Assembly (NCBI RefSeq): GCF_014349105.1
Contig: NZ_JACSJI010000006.1
Coordinates: 163,242 to 227,241, forward strand
DNA from: Caulobacter sp. 17J80-11
GTDB taxonomy: Bacteria; Pseudomonadota; Alphaproteobacteria; Caulobacterales; Caulobacteraceae
Direction of reading: 5' to 3'
Length of the DNA stretch: 64,000 nucleotides
Of the stretch, positions 51,641 to 61,216 are shown in pieces; within the stretch, counting starts at the first letter, position 1; the number at the start of each line of letters is the position of its first letter. The notes under the pieces were generated by a model. That model was not told where the DNA came from and searched no databases. It saw only the letters and a list, made by a program, of their open reading frames with translations. The position numbers and the translations under genes were made by a program.

Positions 51641-52702
51641 CTAGGCGGCCTCGGCGCGGGCCAGCGGTTTCGCCGTCTCGCCGATCACCGACCGGTAGAA
51701 GCGCTCGATGCGCTCGGCCGCGGCTTCGCCTTGATAAGCCTGCAGATCGTAGCGCACGCGCCCCGGGCGGGCACTGATCAGCTCGGCCAGGGCGCTCTGC
51801 AAGGCGGCGCGGTCGTCCGCCCGAACCACGACCGCGGCGGTGCGCTGCAGGATCTCGCCCAGCCCTCCGGCGTCGGTCCCCAGGATCGGCGCGCCCGCCG
51901 CCATGGCTTCCAGGGCGGAGATGCCGAACGGCTCGATGCGCGAGGGCATGACGAACAGGTCCAGCGCCCGGTACCAGGGGGCGGGGTCGACCACGTGCCC
52001 GACGAAGGAGATCCGCGGGTCGCCCGCGGCTAGCGCCTCGAGCGCGGCGCGTTCCGGACCGTCCCCGAGCACGGCCAGCCGGGCGCCCACGGGGGCCTCG
52101 GCGCGGAAGGCTTCGATCAGCAGGTCGACGCCCTTAACCCGGTGGAGGCGTCCGACACAGCCGAGCAGCAGATCGTCCGGACCGGCGCCGACCCGCCGGC
52201 GCGCGGCCTCGACTTCGCCGGGCCGGACGTCGGCGCGCCGGGGCAGCCAGTTGGAGATCGTTTCCGCCCGTCCGGCGTAACCGGCCATGTCCTGGCGTTG
52301 CCACTCGGCGATCCGGATCACGCCGTCCAGACGCGCGCTTTCCTTGGCCCGGTAGCGATTGTGCAGGCTCGTCACCGCCGGCGGCCGCCGCCGCATCGCG
52401 CCGACGGCGCGGGCCGAACGGCCGACGTGCGCGTGAAGAATGTCCGGCTTGAAGCGGGCGACCGCGCCCCCGATCGAGAACGGCTCGAACGGACGCCAGG
52501 CCAGGTAGCGGGGAATGTCGCCGGGCAAGTGGTCGTGGATCGACGGACCGCCTCCGGCCTTCTGCGGCCGCACGACGAAGCCGACGCGGTGTCCGGCGTC
52601 GCGCTGCCGAAGCGCGAGGTCGAGGCAATAGGTGCCCGCGCCGCCGAAACCGGCGTGCAGAAGCACATGGAGTATGCTCAGCGGCGGCCCGTTGCGCGAC
52701 AT
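51641..52702 (-). CDS. GT4 family glycosyltransferase (1 of 2)
   Basis: A 353-residue GT-B enzyme. The N-terminal half has SILHVLLHAGFGGAGTYCLDL. The C-terminal GT1/GT4 domain has LLGCVGRLHRVKGVDLLIEAF, and the donor-sugar motif is PSRIEPFGISALEAMAAGAP (EX7E). It lies 17 bp downstream of its paralog on the same strand. It probably builds a cell-surface glycan; the substrate is not predictable. Confidence 0.9.
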   Translation of the reverse strand: MSRNGPPLSILHVLLHAGFGGAGTYCLDLALRQRDAGHRVGFVVRPQKAGGGPSIHDHLPGDIPRYLAWRPFEPFSIGGAVARFKPDILHAHVGRSARAVGAMRRRPPAVTSLHNRYRAKESARLDGVIRIAEWQRQDMAGYAGRAETISNWLPRRADVRPGEVEAARRRVGAGPDDLLLGCVGRLHRVKGVDLLIEAFRAEAPVGARLAVLGDGPERAALEALAAGDPRISFVGHVVDPAPWYRALDLFVMPSRIEPFGISALEAMAAGAPILGTDAGGLGEILQRTAAVVVRADDRAALQSALAELISARPGRVRYDLQAYQGEAAAERIERFYRSVIGETAKPLARAEAA

Positions 52703-52719
52703 GGGAGATCCGGCGACGC

Positions 52720-53784
52720 TCAGGTGGATGCGGGGGCCGGGGCAGGGGCGTGGCCGGCGCGTCGGCGCCGGTCGACGACGTCCTGGTAGAAGCGCTCGAT
52801 CCGGGCCACGGCGCGGTCGCCTTCGTACCGGGTCAGGTCATAGGCGACACGCCTGGGAAAGGCGCCCGTCGACATCGCCGCGAAGGTTTCCGCCAGGGCG
52901 CGCGCCAGCTCGCCCTCGTCGCCCGGAGGCACGAGCCGCGCCGGCGTTTCCGACAGGATTTCGGAGAGCCCGCCCGCGCGGGTCGCCACGATCGGAGCGC
53001 CGCGCGCCATGGCCTCCAGGGCCACCAGGCCGAACGGTTCGGCGCGAGAGGGCATGACCAGCAGGTCGGCGGCTTCGTACCAGGCGGCGGGATTCCTCAC
53101 GTGTCCGGCGAAGGTGATCCGACCGTCGCCGGCCGCCAGCGCCTCAAGCGCAGGCCGCAGGACGCCGTCGCCGAGGATCGCCAGGCGGGCGTGCGCCGGG
53201 GCGACGGCGCGGAACGCGGCGATCAGCAGGTCCACGCCCTTGACCGGAGCCAACCGGCCTACGAACACGAGCAGCGGTGCGCCGTGGGCGTCGGCCGCGC
53301 TGCGCGCCAGGGCGACCTCCTCGGCCGTGCAATCGGCCAGGTTCGGCAGCCAGTTGGGGACGGTGATCGACAGCCCCTTGAAGCCGGCCATGGCCGCCGC
53401 CTGCCACTCCGCGACCCTGATCACGCCGCCGAGGCCGCCGCTCTCCGCGCGCCGATACTTGATGTGCAGCGTCCCGACCGTCGGCGGCAGCAGCGGCGTG
53501 GAGGCGACGATCTTCGAGGTCCGCCCGCCGTGCGCGTGGACGACGTCGGCCTTCAGCGCCCGCGCCGCCCGAAGGATCGTCAGCGGCGCGAAGAGACGAG
53601 ATGTCTCGAAGATCCGCAGGTCGTCCGGCGCGTGGTCATGAAACGAGGCCGGAAGCCTGGGATCACGCGGCTTGACGACGGCGCCCACCGTGTCGCCCGA
53701 AGCGATCTGCCGTCGGGCGAGATCGGCCAGATAGCGTTCCGTGCCGCCGAACCCCTCGGCGAGCATCACGTGGAGTATGTTCAT
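52720..53784 (-). CDS. GT4 family glycosyltransferase (2 of 2)
   Basis: A 354-residue tandem paralog of the downstream gene, with NILHVMLAEGFGGTERYLADL, LLVFVGRLAPVKGVDLLIAAF and PSRAEPFGLVALEAMARGAP. The two share equivalent segments such as GVIRVAEWQ and NWLP, which indicates duplication. It is first in the two-gene unit. The Pro/Ala-rich C-terminal tail is probably disordered. Confidence 0.9.
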   Translation of the reverse strand: MNILHVMLAEGFGGTERYLADLARRQIASGDTVGAVVKPRDPRLPASFHDHAPDDLRIFETSRLFAPLTILRAARALKADVVHAHGGRTSKIVASTPLLPPTVGTLHIKYRRAESGGLGGVIRVAEWQAAAMAGFKGLSITVPNWLPNLADCTAEEVALARSAADAHGAPLLVFVGRLAPVKGVDLLIAAFRAVAPAHARLAILGDGVLRPALEALAAGDGRITFAGHVRNPAAWYEAADLLVMPSRAEPFGLVALEAMARGAPIVATRAGGLSEILSETPARLVPPGDEGELARALAETFAAMSTGAFPRRVAYDLTRYEGDRAVARIERFYQDVVDRRRRAGHAPAPAPAST

Positions 53785-53930
53785 TGGCGCCCGAACCGTT
53801 GCGATGGCCGCGAGGCTCGCGGGCTATCGCGCCCGGGCGGGCACGGCCTCGGCGATGCGGCGGGACCGGCTGCCGGTGCGACCGGAAGGATTGAGCGCGT
53901 TCACCGAACCGCCATATTTTGGCTTTGGGC

Positions 53931-53956
53931 GGAAACCATCATGGGGCTCCGTCGTT
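53931..53956 (+). promoter_or_regulatory. Candidate EcfG (general stress sigma factor) promoter of lovK
   Basis: GGAAA (53931-53935), 17 bp, CGTT (53953-53956) differs by one base from the EcfG consensus GGAAC-N16/17-CGTT and lies 38 bp before the lovK ATG. Control of lovKR by the general stress sigma factor is consistent with the role of LovK/LovR in that response in Caulobacter. Found by eye. Confidence 0.45.
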
Positions 53957-53994
53957 AGGCCGTGGGTCGGGTGCGGGGGCGTTTCGAGTAGCGA

Positions 53995-55110
53995 ATGGAC
54001 AACCAGATCGAGCGCGAGCGTGTCGGCCGTGATCTGGCCGAGCGGCACGGCGAGAACGATCTGTTCGCCGCGGCGCTTCGTGGCGCGTGCAAGGCCATGC
54101 TGCTCGCCGACGCCCGTCGACCTGGCAAGCCGATCGTGTTCGCCAATGACGCTTTCCTGCAGCTGACCGGCTATGCGCGGGACGAGGTCCTGGGTCGCAG
54201 CTGCAGCTTCCTGCAGGGGCCGGGCACCGACCAGGAGAGCGTCGAGGCGATCCGGCGCGCGCTCGCCGAGGGCCGCGCCCTGTCGATCGAGATCCTCAAC
54301 TACCGCAAGGACGGCACGGCGTTCTGGAACGCCGTCTCGCTGAGCCCGGTCGCCGATGCCAGCGGTGCGCCGGAGTACTATTTCGCGGTTCTCTCCGACG
54401 TCAGCGACAAGCGCGAGGCCGAGCTGGCGCTCAAGGAGGCCTACGAGGGCCTGGAGCGCGCGGTGGACGACCGTACGCTCGACCTGCAGACCGCCCTCGA
54501 CCAGAAGACCATGCTGCTCCACGAGGTGGACCACCGGGTCAAAAACAACCTCCAGCTCATCTCCTCGCTGATCCAGCTGCAGCTGCGGCGCAGCGCCGAG
54601 CCTGTGGTGAAGGAGGCGTTGCGCGGGGTGCTGGACCGGGTGGGCGCGATCTCGACCGTCCACCGGCGGCTGTTCCAAAGCGACGACGTGCGCCGGTTCG
54701 ACGTGGCGGAGTTCGTCGCCGACCTCATCGAGGACCTGAGCTCCGGCGCGGCCGAGCGCGGCATCCGCTTCGAGCTGGACCTGGAGCCCGTCTTCGTTTC
54801 GTCCGGCAAGGCCGCGCCGGTGTCGCTGATCGTCAACGAACTGGTCGCCAACGCCATGAAGCACGCCTACCCGGAGGGGAAGGGCGGGCTGATCCGGGTC
54901 GCGGTCCGGCGCGAAGGCGAGAAGGAGCGCATCGTCGTCCAGGACGACGGCGTCGGCTTCGACATGGGCGACGCCAAGACCGTCAGCGGCGGTCGCCACA
55001 TCATCGAGTTGCTGTCGCGCCAGCTGCGCGCGACCACCACCTGGGAAGGCGCGAACCCCGGTACGCGGGCGGTCGTGCTGCTGCCCAGCGAAGGGGAAGG
55101 GGCCGGATGA
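53995..55110 (+). CDS. lovK: LOV-domain blue-light sensor histidine kinase (LovK-like)
   Basis: A 371-residue soluble kinase. The LOV/PAS domain (about 22-140) contains the flavin-adduct cysteine Cys70 in GRSCSFLQ, where the canonical GXNCRFLQ has Asn and Arg instead of Ser69 and Ser71. NYRKDGTAFWN is intact. In the last LOV strand (EYYFAVLSDVSD) the conserved glutamine position is Leu133. A linker helix leads to a HisKA_2-type dimerisation domain with phosphoacceptor His180 in EVDHRVKNNLQ, and a catalytic domain with NELVANAMKHAYP and DDGVGF. It overlaps lovR by ATGA. In Caulobacter the homologous pair tunes the general stress response and adhesion. Confidence 0.9.
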   Translation: MDNQIERERVGRDLAERHGENDLFAAALRGACKAMLLADARRPGKPIVFANDAFLQLTGYARDEVLGRSCSFLQGPGTDQESVEAIRRALAEGRALSIEILNYRKDGTAFWNAVSLSPVADASGAPEYYFAVLSDVSDKREAELALKEAYEGLERAVDDRTLDLQTALDQKTMLLHEVDHRVKNNLQLISSLIQLQLRRSAEPVVKEALRGVLDRVGAISTVHRRLFQSDDVRRFDVAEFVADLIEDLSSGAAERGIRFELDLEPVFVSSGKAAPVSLIVNELVANAMKHAYPEGKGGLIRVAVRREGEKERIVVQDDGVGFDMGDAKTVSGGRHIIELLSRQLRATTTWEGANPGTRAVVLLPSEGEGAG

Positions 55111-55544
55111 GGGTCCTGATCGTCGAGGACGAGGTGCTGGTCGCCGCCGAGCTCGCCTGGCTGGTCGAGGACCTCGGCCACGACGTGGTCGGCGAGGCGG
55201 CCACTTCGGCCGACGCCCTGCGCCTGGCCGGCGACACGCGTCCCGACCTGGCCCTGGTCGACATCCACCTCTACGACGGCCCGACGGGGGTGGAGGTGGC
55301 CCGCCGGATTTCCGCGGAGTCCGGCGCGACGGTGCTGTTCATGACCGCCAACCAGAAACGGGTGCCGGCGGATTTCGCCGGCGCGGCCGGCCTGGTGCCC
55401 AAGCCCTATTCGATCCACGGCATGCAGGAGGCGATCGCCTTCGTCGAGCAATGCATGGCCGAGGGCCGCGCCATGGCCGAACCGCCCCACAGCCTCAAGG
55501 TCGCGCCGGCCTTCACCGAACGCCTGTGCGGCCGAAGCGCGTGA
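55107..55544 (+). CDS. lovR: Single-domain response regulator (LovR-like)
   Basis: A 145-residue receiver domain without an output domain. The phosphoacceptor is Asp52 (ALVDIHLYDG), with acidic residues in VLIVEDE, Thr80 and Lys99 in LVPKPYS. The start overlaps the lovK stop (ATGA), so the proteins are made together. LovR in Caulobacter drains phosphoryl groups and damps LovK signalling; the same role is inferred here. A 30-residue tail follows the receiver. Confidence 0.9.
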   Translation: MRVLIVEDEVLVAAELAWLVEDLGHDVVGEAATSADALRLAGDTRPDLALVDIHLYDGPTGVEVARRISAESGATVLFMTANQKRVPADFAGAAGLVPKPYSIHGMQEAIAFVEQCMAEGRAMAEPPHSLKVAPAFTERLCGRSA

Positions 55545-55551
55545 GCCCGGC

Positions 55552-56295
55552 TCAGACCGGCTTGGTGGCGCAATAGCCGATCAGGCTGCCGGGGAAGGGC
55601 AGGTCGCCGTAGCCGCTCAACACCTCGACGGTGAAGCCGGCCTCCTTCAGCGCGGCGACCACGAAGGAGCGCGGCCACAGGCGCTGGCGGTGGGTTTCCT
55701 CGGTGCGCCGCCAGACCCCCTCGATCCGGCGGAAGGCCACCACACGGCGCGCGAGGGTGTCGGCGTCGCGGTCCTCAGCCACCTCGAAGGCGACGTGCCA
55801 GTCCTCGCCCTCGGTCCAGCCGCGCCGCACGCTCTTGCCGACCCGCAGGGGCGCGGCCGCGTCGAACAGGAAGATTCCGCCCGGCGCCAGGGCGTCGTGC
55901 ACCTTACGGAAGAAGGCGGTGAGCCGGTCGGGGCCGAGGTCGGCCCCGTCGTGCTGGTAATTGATCACCTCGCCGATGGCGCAGACCGCCGCGGCGCGGG
56001 GCAGGTCGACCTCGAAGGCCGAGGCCTGGATGAAGCGGGCGTCCGGCGCGCGCCGGCGCGCCAGATCCAGCAGCGGCGCGGACAGGTCGACACCCACCAC
56101 CTCCAGTCCCCGGCTGCTTAGACGCTCGGCCAGCACGCCGCCGGCGCAGCCCAGGTCGACGACCGCGGCCTTCTCCGCGGGCATGCGGCGCAGCACCTCG
56201 TCGGCGGCGGCGCGGGCGAAGTCGGAAAAGCCCGCGTCGTGGACGTAGGCGATGTCGGCTCCGTAGAACTGGGTCGGCGTATCCGCCGGGGTCAT
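55552..56295 (-). CDS. Class I SAM-dependent methyltransferase at the end of the ABC efflux operon
   Basis: A 247-residue Rossmann methyltransferase with motif I VVDLGCAGGVLAERL, motif II EVVGVDLS, and LAPGGIFLFDAAAP. The ATG at 56295 overlaps the permease stop by 4 bp, so it is the last gene of the minus-strand transporter operon. A methyltransferase coupled to an exporter could modify the exported molecule or confer self-protection, but the substrate is unknown. Confidence 0.86.
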   Translation of the reverse strand: MTPADTPTQFYGADIAYVHDAGFSDFARAAADEVLRRMPAEKAAVVDLGCAGGVLAERLSSRGLEVVGVDLSAPLLDLARRRAPDARFIQASAFEVDLPRAAAVCAIGEVINYQHDGADLGPDRLTAFFRKVHDALAPGGIFLFDAAAPLRVGKSVRRGWTEGEDWHVAFEVAEDRDADTLARRVVAFRRIEGVWRRTEETHRQRLWPRSFVVAALKEAGFTVEVLSGYGDLPFPGSLIGYCATKPV

Positions 56296-57514
56296 TCGCG
56301 TCTCAGCGCCTCGATGGGGTCGAGCCGGGCGGCCCGCCACGCGGGATAGGCCCCGAACACTACGCCCACCAGCACCGAGAAGCCCAGCGACACCGGAGCC
56401 GCCCAGGCCGGCACCGCGGCCGGCCACTGGCCCACCCTGGCCAGCAGCAAAGCGCCGCTGACCCCGATCAACAGGCCGATCAGGCCGCCGCCCAGGGACA
56501 GCGCCACCGACTCCAGGGCGAACTGCATCAGGACGTCAGAACGGCGCGCGCCCAGCGCCATGCGCAGGCCGATCTCGCGGGTGCGTTCGGTGACCGAGAC
56601 CAGCATGATGTTCATGATCCCGACCCCGCCGACCAGCAGCGAGACGGCGGCGACCGCCGCCAGCAGGACGGTGAAGGTCTGGGTGGCCTGCTGCCCGGCT
56701 TCCAGGATCGAGGCCATGTTCTGCACCTGGAAGTCGTCGTCGGCGCCCGGCGCGATCCGGTGGCGCTCGCGCAGCAACGCCTTGACGTCGTCCTCCATGG
56801 CGTAAAGCGCGTCCTCGTCGGCCGCCTTGACGTAGATCTGCTGGACGTTGTCGCCCTTCACGCGCCGGCCGAACAGGCGCGAGCGGGCCGCCTGCAGCGG
56901 GGTCAGCACGATGTCGTCCTGGTCCTGGCCGAAACCGCTCTGGCCCTTGCTGGCCAGGACGCCGATCACTTCGAACGGCGCCGTCCCGATCCGCACCCGC
57001 TGGCCGATCGGATCGAGACCCGGGAACAGCTCGTCGGCGACGGTCTGGCCCAGCACCGCGATCTTGCGGCCCTGCTGGGCCTCACGGTCGTCGAACATCC
57101 GGCCTGAAGCGATGGAGAGGTCGCGGGCGGCCAGGTAGTCCTGGGTGACGCCCTCCACCCGGGTGTTCCAGTTGGCGCCCTGGGCCACCACCTGCTGGCC
57201 GCCGCGCACGGCCGGCGAGACGGCGACGACGCCCTCGACCTGCTGGCGGATGGCGGCGGCGTCGCGGTCGCTCAGGCCCATGCCGGAGCCCGCCGCCTGG
57301 GCGGCGAAGCCGCGGCCCGCGCCAGGCGTGACCACCAGCAGGTTGGAGCCGAGCCCGGAAATGGCGCTGGTCACCTGCTGCTGCGCGCCCAGGCCGATGG
57401 CGGTCATCATCACCACGGCCGCGACGCCGATGACCACGCCCAGCGCGGTGAGGGCGCTGCGCATGGGGTGGGCGACGATGGCGCCGAGCGAAAAGCGGAA
57501 CAGGTCGCCGGTCT

Positions 57515-57518
<4 letters not shown>
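56292..57518 (-). CDS. MacB-like ABC transporter permease
   Basis: A 408-residue permease with one N-terminal membrane segment, a large periplasmic MacB-type core domain (about 45-265) and three C-terminal membrane segments forming the FtsX domain ([21 protein letters not shown]). In this MacB arrangement the ATPase is a separate protein encoded by the preceding gene (ATGA-type 4-bp overlap). It works with the MacA-like adaptor to export substrates from the periplasm or inner membrane. Confidence 0.93.
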
Positions 57519-58195
<677 letters not shown>

Positions 58196-58205
58196 GGCGC
58201 GAGCC

Positions 58206-59774
58206 TCACATCGGCCCCGGGCCGCCGGGGCCGCCCGGACCGCCGCTACGGCCGCCGCGCAGCGCCGCCTGGGCCTTGGGACGCGGACCGCCCCCGGTGA
58301 TCACCTGGTCGCCGACCTTCAGCTGGCCGCCGAGCACCTCGGTCGAGGTCCCGTCGGAGCCGCCGATCCGCACCGGCACGGCCACCGGCTTGTCGTCGCG
58401 CAGCACCCAGACCACGCCGCGCTGGCCGCCCGAGGCGGTGCGCGAGCGGAGCGCCTCCAGCTTCTCGATCTGGTCGGGGCGTAGCAGGGGACGGATCTTG
58501 TCGAAGGCGGCGTTCATCGCCTCGCGCATGGCGGTGCGGCGGTCGCCCGAGGCGGCCTGCGCCTTGGACCGCGCCTCGGTCAGGATCGGCGCGACCTGCG
58601 CCTTCTGCTTGACGTCGAGCTCCAGCGCCTCTGAGACGCGGTCGGCGTTCATGCCGCCGCCGCGCGGATTGCGGTCGGCGGCCGGGCCGCCCATCGGCAG
58701 CAGGCCGCCCTGGCGGGTCTTCTGACCGCCCTGAGCGTCGGCGGGGGTGAAGCGCAGCGCCGTGGTCGGCACCTTCAGGACGTCGGTGCGCCGCTCGATG
58801 ACGATGTCGGCGTTGGCGGTCATGCCGGGCAGCAGCTTGCCGTTCGGATTGTCGGCCTGGGCGAGCACCACGTAGGCGACGACGTTCTGCTCGGTCTGGG
58901 GCTGCTTGCGGACCTGGGTGACCACGCCCCGGAAGGTCTCGTCCGGGTACGCGTCGACGGTGAAGCGCACGGCCTGGCCCTCGCGCACCTGGCCGATGTC
59001 GGCTTCGTCGACGAGGATCTTGGCCTGCACCCGCGACAGGTCCTGGGCCAGCACGAACAGGGTGGGCGCCTGCAGGCTGGCGGCGACCGTCTGGCCAGGC
59101 TCGATCTGGCGGTCGACGACGATTCCGTCGATGGGCGCGACCACCCGGGTGCGCTCCAGGTCGACGCGGGTGGCGTCCAGCGCGGCCTGCGACTGGTTCA
59201 CCCGCGCCGCCTGGGCCCCGATCGCCGCCTGGGCCGAGCCGACCGCCGCGCGGGCGCGCTTCAGCTCGGCGTCCGCCTGATCGAGCGCGGCCTGGGCGGC
59301 GATGCCCTTGTCGGCGAGCGCCTTGGTGCGGTTGAAGGCGGCCTGCGCCACGGCCACGTCGGCTTGCGTCTGGGCCAGCGCCGCCCTCTGCTGGGCGACC
59401 TGGGCGTCCGCCGCCTTCACCTCGGCGCGACCCTGCGCCAGGCGCGACTGGTAGGTGGACGGATCGAGGATGGCCAGGGTCTGGCCGCGCTTCACCCGGT
59501 CGTTGAAGTCGACCAGCACCTGCTCGACCTGACCGGACAGCTGCGAGCCCACCTGCACCGTGACCAGCGCCTCCAGCGAGCCGGAGGCGGAGACCGTGCG
59601 GGTGAGGTCGCCGCGGGTGACCGACTCGGTGCGATAGGGCGCGGCGTCGGATTTGCGGCCGAGGCCGAGCGCGCCGAACAGCACGATCAGGGCCAGGGCG
59701 GCCAGCCCCCCCAGCCACAACAGGCGGCGATCGATCCGGCGGGAGAAGCGCGGGGCGGGCGAAGAAGCGGTCAT
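58206..59774 (-). CDS. MacA-like periplasmic adaptor with an inserted Spy/CpxP-like segment
   Basis: A 522-residue membrane-fusion protein. A membrane anchor occupies residues 19-37, then come the lipoyl/barrel halves (TVQVGSQLSGQVEQVLVD; APIDGIVVDRQIEPGQTV), a long coiled-coil hairpin (about 112-205) and a beta-barrel. Between the barrel (ending near 343) and the final membrane-proximal domain (from about 452) there are about 105 extra residues. The helical part (380-445, with FDKIRPLLRPDQIEKLEALR) resembles the LTxxQ region of Spy/CpxP proteins. The C-terminus is Gly/Pro-rich. The EF-hand lipoprotein gene ends 7 nt upstream. Confidence 0.92.
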   Translation of the reverse strand: MTASSPAPRFSRRIDRRLLWLGGLAALALIVLFGALGLGRKSDAAPYRTESVTRGDLTRTVSASGSLEALVTVQVGSQLSGQVEQVLVDFNDRVKRGQTLAILDPSTYQSRLAQGRAEVKAADAQVAQQRAALAQTQADVAVAQAAFNRTKALADKGIAAQAALDQADAELKRARAAVGSAQAAIGAQAARVNQSQAALDATRVDLERTRVVAPIDGIVVDRQIEPGQTVAASLQAPTLFVLAQDLSRVQAKILVDEADIGQVREGQAVRFTVDAYPDETFRGVVTQVRKQPQTEQNVVAYVVLAQADNPNGKLLPGMTANADIVIERRTDVLKVPTTALRFTPADAQGGQKTRQGGLLPMGGPAADRNPRGGGMNADRVSEALELDVKQKAQVAPILTEARSKAQAASGDRRTAMREAMNAAFDKIRPLLRPDQIEKLEALRSRTASGGQRGVVWVLRDDKPVAVPVRIGGSDGTSTEVLGGQLKVGDQVITGGGPRPKAQAALRGGRSGGPGGPGGPGPM

Positions 59775-59781
59775 TACGGGT

Positions 59782-60495
59782 TCAACGGCCGGTACGGCGC
59801 GATCCGTCGGCGAACAGGCTCTGGATCGGGGTGAGCGGCAGCTCGGCCGCGGTCAGCGCGCCGTCCTGGTCGGTGTCGAGCATGGCGAAGCGGCGGCTGG
59901 CGGCGGCCTTGAACTCGTCGCGGGTGACGCTCTGGGACAGGTCGGCGTCGGCGCCGCGCACCGGATGGGGCTCGTTCAGCAGGGCGTAGGGCGCGACGCC
60001 CTGGTAGCCGCCCCCGCGGTGGCCCTTGCCGCCCTTCTTGAAGTCGCCGCCCATGCCGCCCCCCTTGCGGTGACCGCCCATCCCGCCAGGGCCGCCCGGG
60101 AAGCCGGGTTCCGGTCCTGGACCCGCCGCCACCCGGGGCAGCATTTCGGGCACAATGGTCTCCTCGTAGACGCTGACCTCGTCGCCACGGATCAGGCCGT
60201 CCTTGCGGGTGTCCAGCACGTCGAAGAATCGGTCCGCGCCGGCCACGAACTCGACCCGGGTGATCCGCCCGTCGTGGTCCGCGTCGGTCTCGGCGAACCA
60301 GGCCTGGACCGGGTAGGCGGCGCCGGACGGGGCCCGGTAGGGCTGGCCCCAGGGGCTGACGAACAGCTGCGGCCGGGCAGGGCGGTCGCCCGGCGGCGGT
60401 CCGCCTTCCGGTCTGTGCGGCGAGAGGCCGTGGTGGGCGCAGGCGGCGAGGCCGGCGACGAGCAGGGCGGACAGCAGCGGGGAGGGGCGGGGCAT
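59782..60495 (-). CDS. Four-EF-hand putative lipoprotein
   Basis: A 237-residue protein. Its N-terminus resembles a lipoprotein signal (LLVAGLAAC, lipobox Cys19). Four EF-hand loops are visible: residues 71-82 (DADHDGRITRVE), 95-106 (DTRKDGLIRGDE), 183-194 (DADLSQSVTRDE, lacking the central Gly) and 207-218 (DTDQDGALTAAE). The two pairs are separated by a Gly/Lys/His-rich linker (about 124-165). As first gene of the efflux operon it may sense or buffer calcium or another divalent metal in the periplasm for the transporter. Confidence 0.88.
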   Translation of the reverse strand: MPRPSPLLSALLVAGLAACAHHGLSPHRPEGGPPPGDRPARPQLFVSPWGQPYRAPSGAAYPVQAWFAETDADHDGRITRVEFVAGADRFFDVLDTRKDGLIRGDEVSVYEETIVPEMLPRVAAGPGPEPGFPGGPGGMGGHRKGGGMGGDFKKGGKGHRGGGYQGVAPYALLNEPHPVRGADADLSQSVTRDEFKAAASRRFAMLDTDQDGALTAAELPLTPIQSLFADGSRRTGR

Positions 60496-60818
60496 GGGCG
60501 GGCTCGGCGAGGTGCGCCGAGCTTCAACGGATCCGCCTGCGCGATCCGTCGCGCATTAGGAAACATTGACGGAACCGACTCCCTCGCGTAAGGAGCGCGC
60601 TCTTTCGAGGTCCGGGTCGGGCGACCGATCCGTCTTCGTGGACAATTGGACGAATGGGCTGTCGCCCGCCGGAGCGCCCGAAGCGCGCGTTCCGGCACGT
60701 TTTGTTGTTTGCGTGGAAGGCTCTCGAGCAGTCAACCCGGGCGGGGATGTCCCCGTCCAAAAGAAGGACCGAGGCGCCCCGGCCGAAAGGCACACGCCTC
60801 CCCGATCAAGAGAGCTTC
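60496..60818. promoter_or_regulatory. Divergent promoter region and leader of the str operon
   Basis: This 323-bp region separates the efflux operon from rpsL. A TTGACGG (60566-60572) matches the Caulobacter -35 consensus, but the sequence 13 bp on (GCGTAAGG) is a poor -10, so the promoter call is weak. The leader holds a small hairpin CGGGGA-TG-TCCCCG near 60742-60755. No coding pattern is convincing. Confidence 0.4.
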
Positions 60819-61190
60819 ATGCCTACGATCAACCAGTTGATCCGCAAGCCCCGCGCGCCGAAGCCGTCGCGCAACAAGGTGCCCGCGCTGAAGGGCAGCC
60901 CGCAACGTCGCGGCGTCTGCACCCGCGTGTACACGACCACCCCGAAGAAGCCGAACTCGGCTCTCCGTAAGGTCGCCAAGGTGCGCCTGACCTCGGGCAT
61001 CGAAGCGGTGTGCTACATCCCCGGCGAAGGCCACAACCTGCAGGAGCACTCGGTCGTGCTCATCCGCGGTGGCCGCGTGAAGGACTTGCCCGGCGTTCGC
61101 TACCACATCCTCCGCGGCGTGCTCGACACGCAGGGCGTGAAGGATCGTAAGCAGCGTCGCTCGCACTACGGCGCCAAGCGTCCGAAATAA
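60819..61190 (+). CDS. rpsL: 30S ribosomal protein S12
   Basis: A 123-residue decoding-centre protein. The conserved segments [26 protein letters not shown] and [13 protein letters not shown] are intact, with the lysines whose mutation causes streptomycin resistance unchanged. The ATG at 60819 gives the standard N-terminus; the in-frame upstream extension is not real. Confidence 0.99.
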   Translation: MPTINQLIRKPRAPKPSRNKVPALKGSPQRRGVCTRVYTTTPKKPNSALRKVAKVRLTSGIEAVCYIPGEGHNLQEHSVVLIRGGRVKDLPGVRYHILRGVLDTQGVKDRKQRRSHYGAKRPK

Positions 61191-61216
61191 TCTAAGCGCG
61201 AAGAGGATACACAAGC

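Noticed and set aside
60593..60602. Palindrome GAGCGCGCTC as an operator or a third dispersed-repeat copy
   Set aside because: It is a 10-bp self-complementary GC-rich word without the rest of the element; expected by chance at this base composition.
60654..60818. N-terminal extension of S12
   Set aside because: S12 begins at the ATG at 60819; the 55 upstream residues are translated leader sequence with no conservation in the family.
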